DNA of 64,000 nt from Sclerurus mexicanus. Taxonomy: Eukaryota; Chordata; Aves; Passeriformes; Furnariidae. Position 1 is the first letter of the stretch; each line of letters starts with the position of its first letter. The DNA lies in NCBI GenBank assembly GCA_013396755.1, contig VWZF01001843.1, forward strand, positions 744,001-808,000. Direction: 5' to 3'. Positions 61,101 to 64,000 of this stretch are shown one piece after another. The translations under genes and the position numbers were made by a program. The notes beneath the pieces are model-generated. The model was given only the letters and a program-made list of their open reading frames with translations. It made no database searches and was not told where the DNA came from.

Positions 61101-64000
61101 CTGAACTTTTCAGAAGTCCAAAGAACTGCTTTCTAGCAAGAGAAATGTGACCCCTCAGGGTTGCCGTGGTAGTGCTGAGTTACACCCGGATGTTTTCCAC
61201 TTTGACCAAAGGCTGTTCACTGGAAGATTCTGAAGTTCCTTCGTGCAGAACTTCTGAAGACAAGGAGACTTGGCCTCAGAAAAGCTTCAGGACATTCTAA
61301 ATTTGAGGGCCACTGTTTGCAGGCACACAGCCCATAAACTGACATAAAGCCTGCCCTTTCCTTGGCAATGATGGGCTCCAACTGTTCCCCCCAGCGAAGT
61401 GTCCCCAGAGCTTCAGCTGCTCAAAAAGCATCATTTCACTTTCTCCCCACCGAGCATTTGCACTTGTTTTCAATTCAGTATTACTGGAATCTATGACTGG
61501 TAAACATTGCAAATAACTTACAGATTTTTCCCCCTCTGAGGTTTGTCAGTTCATACCTTTTTTCACTAATTATAGACTATCAGCATGTTCATAAACATAT
61601 TTTACTGAGATACACATCTAACTTTCAAAACACGAATCCTGCATCAAACATGCACAACATTTTATCACACATCAAGTTATAAGACAATTTGTTACCATTT
61701 CATTCTTTTATGCCAACTCCAAAATTCAATCCAAGGTTTCTCTGCCTTAAAAGGCATGATTAGTTTGAATTTCTGGAAGTGGGCTTTTTTTTCCATTATT
61801 CGTATTTAAATTAAGTTCCCTTGAGATGGAAGAAAAGCAAGGAATTTTTATCAAGAGACTAATAATATAACCAGTGAAAAATCGGAGCATTTTTATATTG
61901 AATTTATAAATCATGCTAGCAGTAACCAAACTGTTTAAATAATATATAGAGTTTAACTATAACATACTTATTGGCATAAGTAATTTTAGTGCTTTTTGAC
62001 GTTACAAATCACTCAGAAAATATTCTCAGTTCATCATTAGCATACTCAAGGCTAGAGAGAGGTGTATGTGTTGTTCATAATTTGGAGGGAATGGCTGAGT
62101 CATAAAACCTCGCCCTCTGTGCCACTTGATTTACAATTTCCTGAAGATGCTTGGGAACCTGACAACTTATCTCTGTGCCATGAGCCCCTCTCTGCAGATA
62201 GAACAGCAGGTAATTAAACTCGGGAGCAGGAATTAATTAAAATATACATGTCTGAGAGTGCAAAGACACGTATTTGTGTTTATAGAAACAGTAAAAAATA
62301 CCCTCTAGCGCAGATATGTGTGAAATGAGCCTCTTCCACAGCGTCAGGATTTACTGCTGTTCTATCCCGAAGCCAGAAAAGCTTCCTGGTGGGCACTGCC
62401 CAGAATTCCTGGGGCAAGAGGGTATAAATGTGGGCTGTGACTGAATCAGGCAGCAGTGCTGGAAGGATTTCATGGTCCCACCCTGAGCACTGGCCACCCT
62501 TGGCTCACCCAGCCCAACCCCCAAAGTCTGCAGGTCCCTCTGGAGCAGCAGCTCGGCGAGATTTCGGGGGCTCGGAGCTTGTCTTTGGAGTGTCCTTCCT
62601 ACAGAGGAGCCACCCAAGGGTTACACAGTGCCTGGGTCAGAGATATTTCTGAACAATTAGGTGGAATCACTCAGAGCGTTCGGAGTGAGGAGAGAGCAGA
62701 GCTCAGGGAGTTCAAAGCAGACACACTCCATTGTCAGCCTCACTTACGTGACACATTTTAATTAGGAGGGGTCAAAGCTGAGAAATTGTGTCAAGACCCA
62801 GATCTGAACTTTCCCAGATTACTACAGGAGTAAAAAGTTGAATTTGTGCTGTTTTTCAGTCCCATCTCTCATTTTCATATCGGAAAGATGTCTCTATTAG
62901 CATTGCTGTCAATATTCACCCTGTAACTTCAAGGCATTTCCCCTAAAATTTCAGGTTTCTACTCTTTTCTTCTTGCTGTTTCAGTGTCATATTCCTGTTC
63001 CACTGATACAGTTACTGGACTAGAAAACCACAGATCTTTGGGAAAATTATTATTAGAAGTACAAGCATTTTGAGAAAATGACATTTTAGTTTTTTTGACT
63101 TTGTAATTTTGCTACTTTGTTGAGCACCAAGTCATTTACTTACAGCACTATAAGGCAAAAGAAATAACTCAAATCCCAGGGGAATATTGGAGACCTCGGG
63201 TTTATCAAGACCAAGATGCCAGATCCATGCACAGGGTTCCAGCAGTGGCAGATACCCTAATTCAACACATTGTGCAGTTCGTATGCCACTATACAACATT
63301 AATTGGCTGGCTCTGTTAGGGGTATTTTATGATGAGGTCCTGTAATTAAGAGATTTGAGATGAAATAATGGGCACAAAACCCCTCAAAAACTGCCCACTA
63401 GCTTGGGGTTATTTTTTGCAACCAAACTATTTAGATTATCAATTAGCTTGAAAAGAGTATTTCTTTTTCAGATGCTTAAACATTAAAAAGGGCAAAGTCC
63501 ACACAAAAAAATGGATTAAAGAAAGCTAAAACAAATGTCTCCCATATAAAAATGGAAGAGCTTAGCAGAGCCACTACAAAAATCACAGACCATAATTCAC
63601 CTGTCCCCGTTGCTGGAGACCATTTAACCTTGCAACAGTTATCTTTGCACAAGAAGCACACCTTTGAGTTCAGGGGAAAGCAGGAGCAGTTCCACCAAGG
63701 TGCTTTCCTTCGAGCACGCTTCCCCAAATAAAAGCAGCTCCAGAGAAGCAGGCTGGAATTACTCGACACTCAGAAAGCAGAGTGCTTGCCCCTCACCCAG
63801 CCAAGTGCTAAGACAGAGAGCCCCACACAGTTAAGTGGTTGCCAAATTAGTTCAAGAAGCAACAGATCTCCAATATTTTAGTATTTCTAGTGTATATGTT
63901 TTCAAATAAAATGACGGGTCCTTAAAGCACTCCTTTGTAATCTACTGGAAGGGAAGTCTGGTGCTCTTTAGAAAATGTCACATGGCAGAGGAAACTCACT
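58130..64000. other. Non-coding DNA to the window end, no gene seen
   Basis: Mixed unique sequence with GC-richer parts at 58700-58940 and 62420-62640 and long A+T-rich parts at 59400-59900 and 61500-62050. Open frames are short and lack recognisable features. No transposon family was recognised with confidence. Confidence 0.5.

Noticed and set aside
63476..63769. 97-codon minus-strand frame with hydrophobic segments
   Set aside because: It begins with GTG rather than ATG, and the hydrophobicity comes from T-rich antisense of A-rich DNA.

Overview
This is eukaryotic nuclear DNA, almost certainly from a bird and probably a neoavian or passerine. The main evidence is CR1 LINE fragments with the typical avian 3' end (28324-28625 minus, 49255-49555 plus, 45124-45187 plus). 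Remnants of old amniote repeats (an L3/CR1-like LINE at 14295-14400, MIR-like SINEs at 42218-42342 and 48205-48292), A+T-rich composition and low repeat density fit the same picture. No operons, bacterial-type genes or CRISPR arrays are present. I find no multi-exon protein-coding gene. The window reads as an intergenic gene desert or the inside of a very large intron.

Layout: 1-1340 is A+T-rich unique DNA. 1340-2195 is an abrupt CpG-rich island holding a tandem array of a 21-bp unit. Thirteen units are identical, and the array carries 18 exact copies of the YY1 core ATGGCGGC. A minus-strand tRNA-Lys-like sequence with a CCA-end complement (2121-2193) adjoins it. A scrap of retroviral integrase reading frame lies at 2484-2560. 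From 2570 to about 28000 is mostly unique DNA with a few simple repeats, an L3-like fragment and a paired octamer site (10861-10884). 28005-28280 is CpG-rich and abuts a CR1. 32204-32470 is a GC-rich, CpG-preserved block that looks like a dispersed element of unknown family. 40222-40455 is a degenerate minisatellite of about 40 bp. 45640-45910 is a G-rich, CpG-bearing patch with a strong G-quadruplex motif. 53211-53590 is a 19-copy minisatellite with a 20-bp unit, 15 copies of which contain a 5' splice-site-like GGTGAGT. 57925-58116 (minus) is the only short ORF with protein-like organisation: an acidic head, basic residues and one membrane span, with an upstream in-frame stop and a nearby AATAAA. 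I do not recognise it.

The points most worth a second look are the YY1-core array with its tRNA-like and retroviral neighbours, the splice-donor minisatellite, and the small membrane-protein ORF. The longer open frames at 1112-2233 and 53064-53646 come from tandem repetition and should not be read as genes. All repeat and CpG calls were made by eye, so boundaries are approximate.
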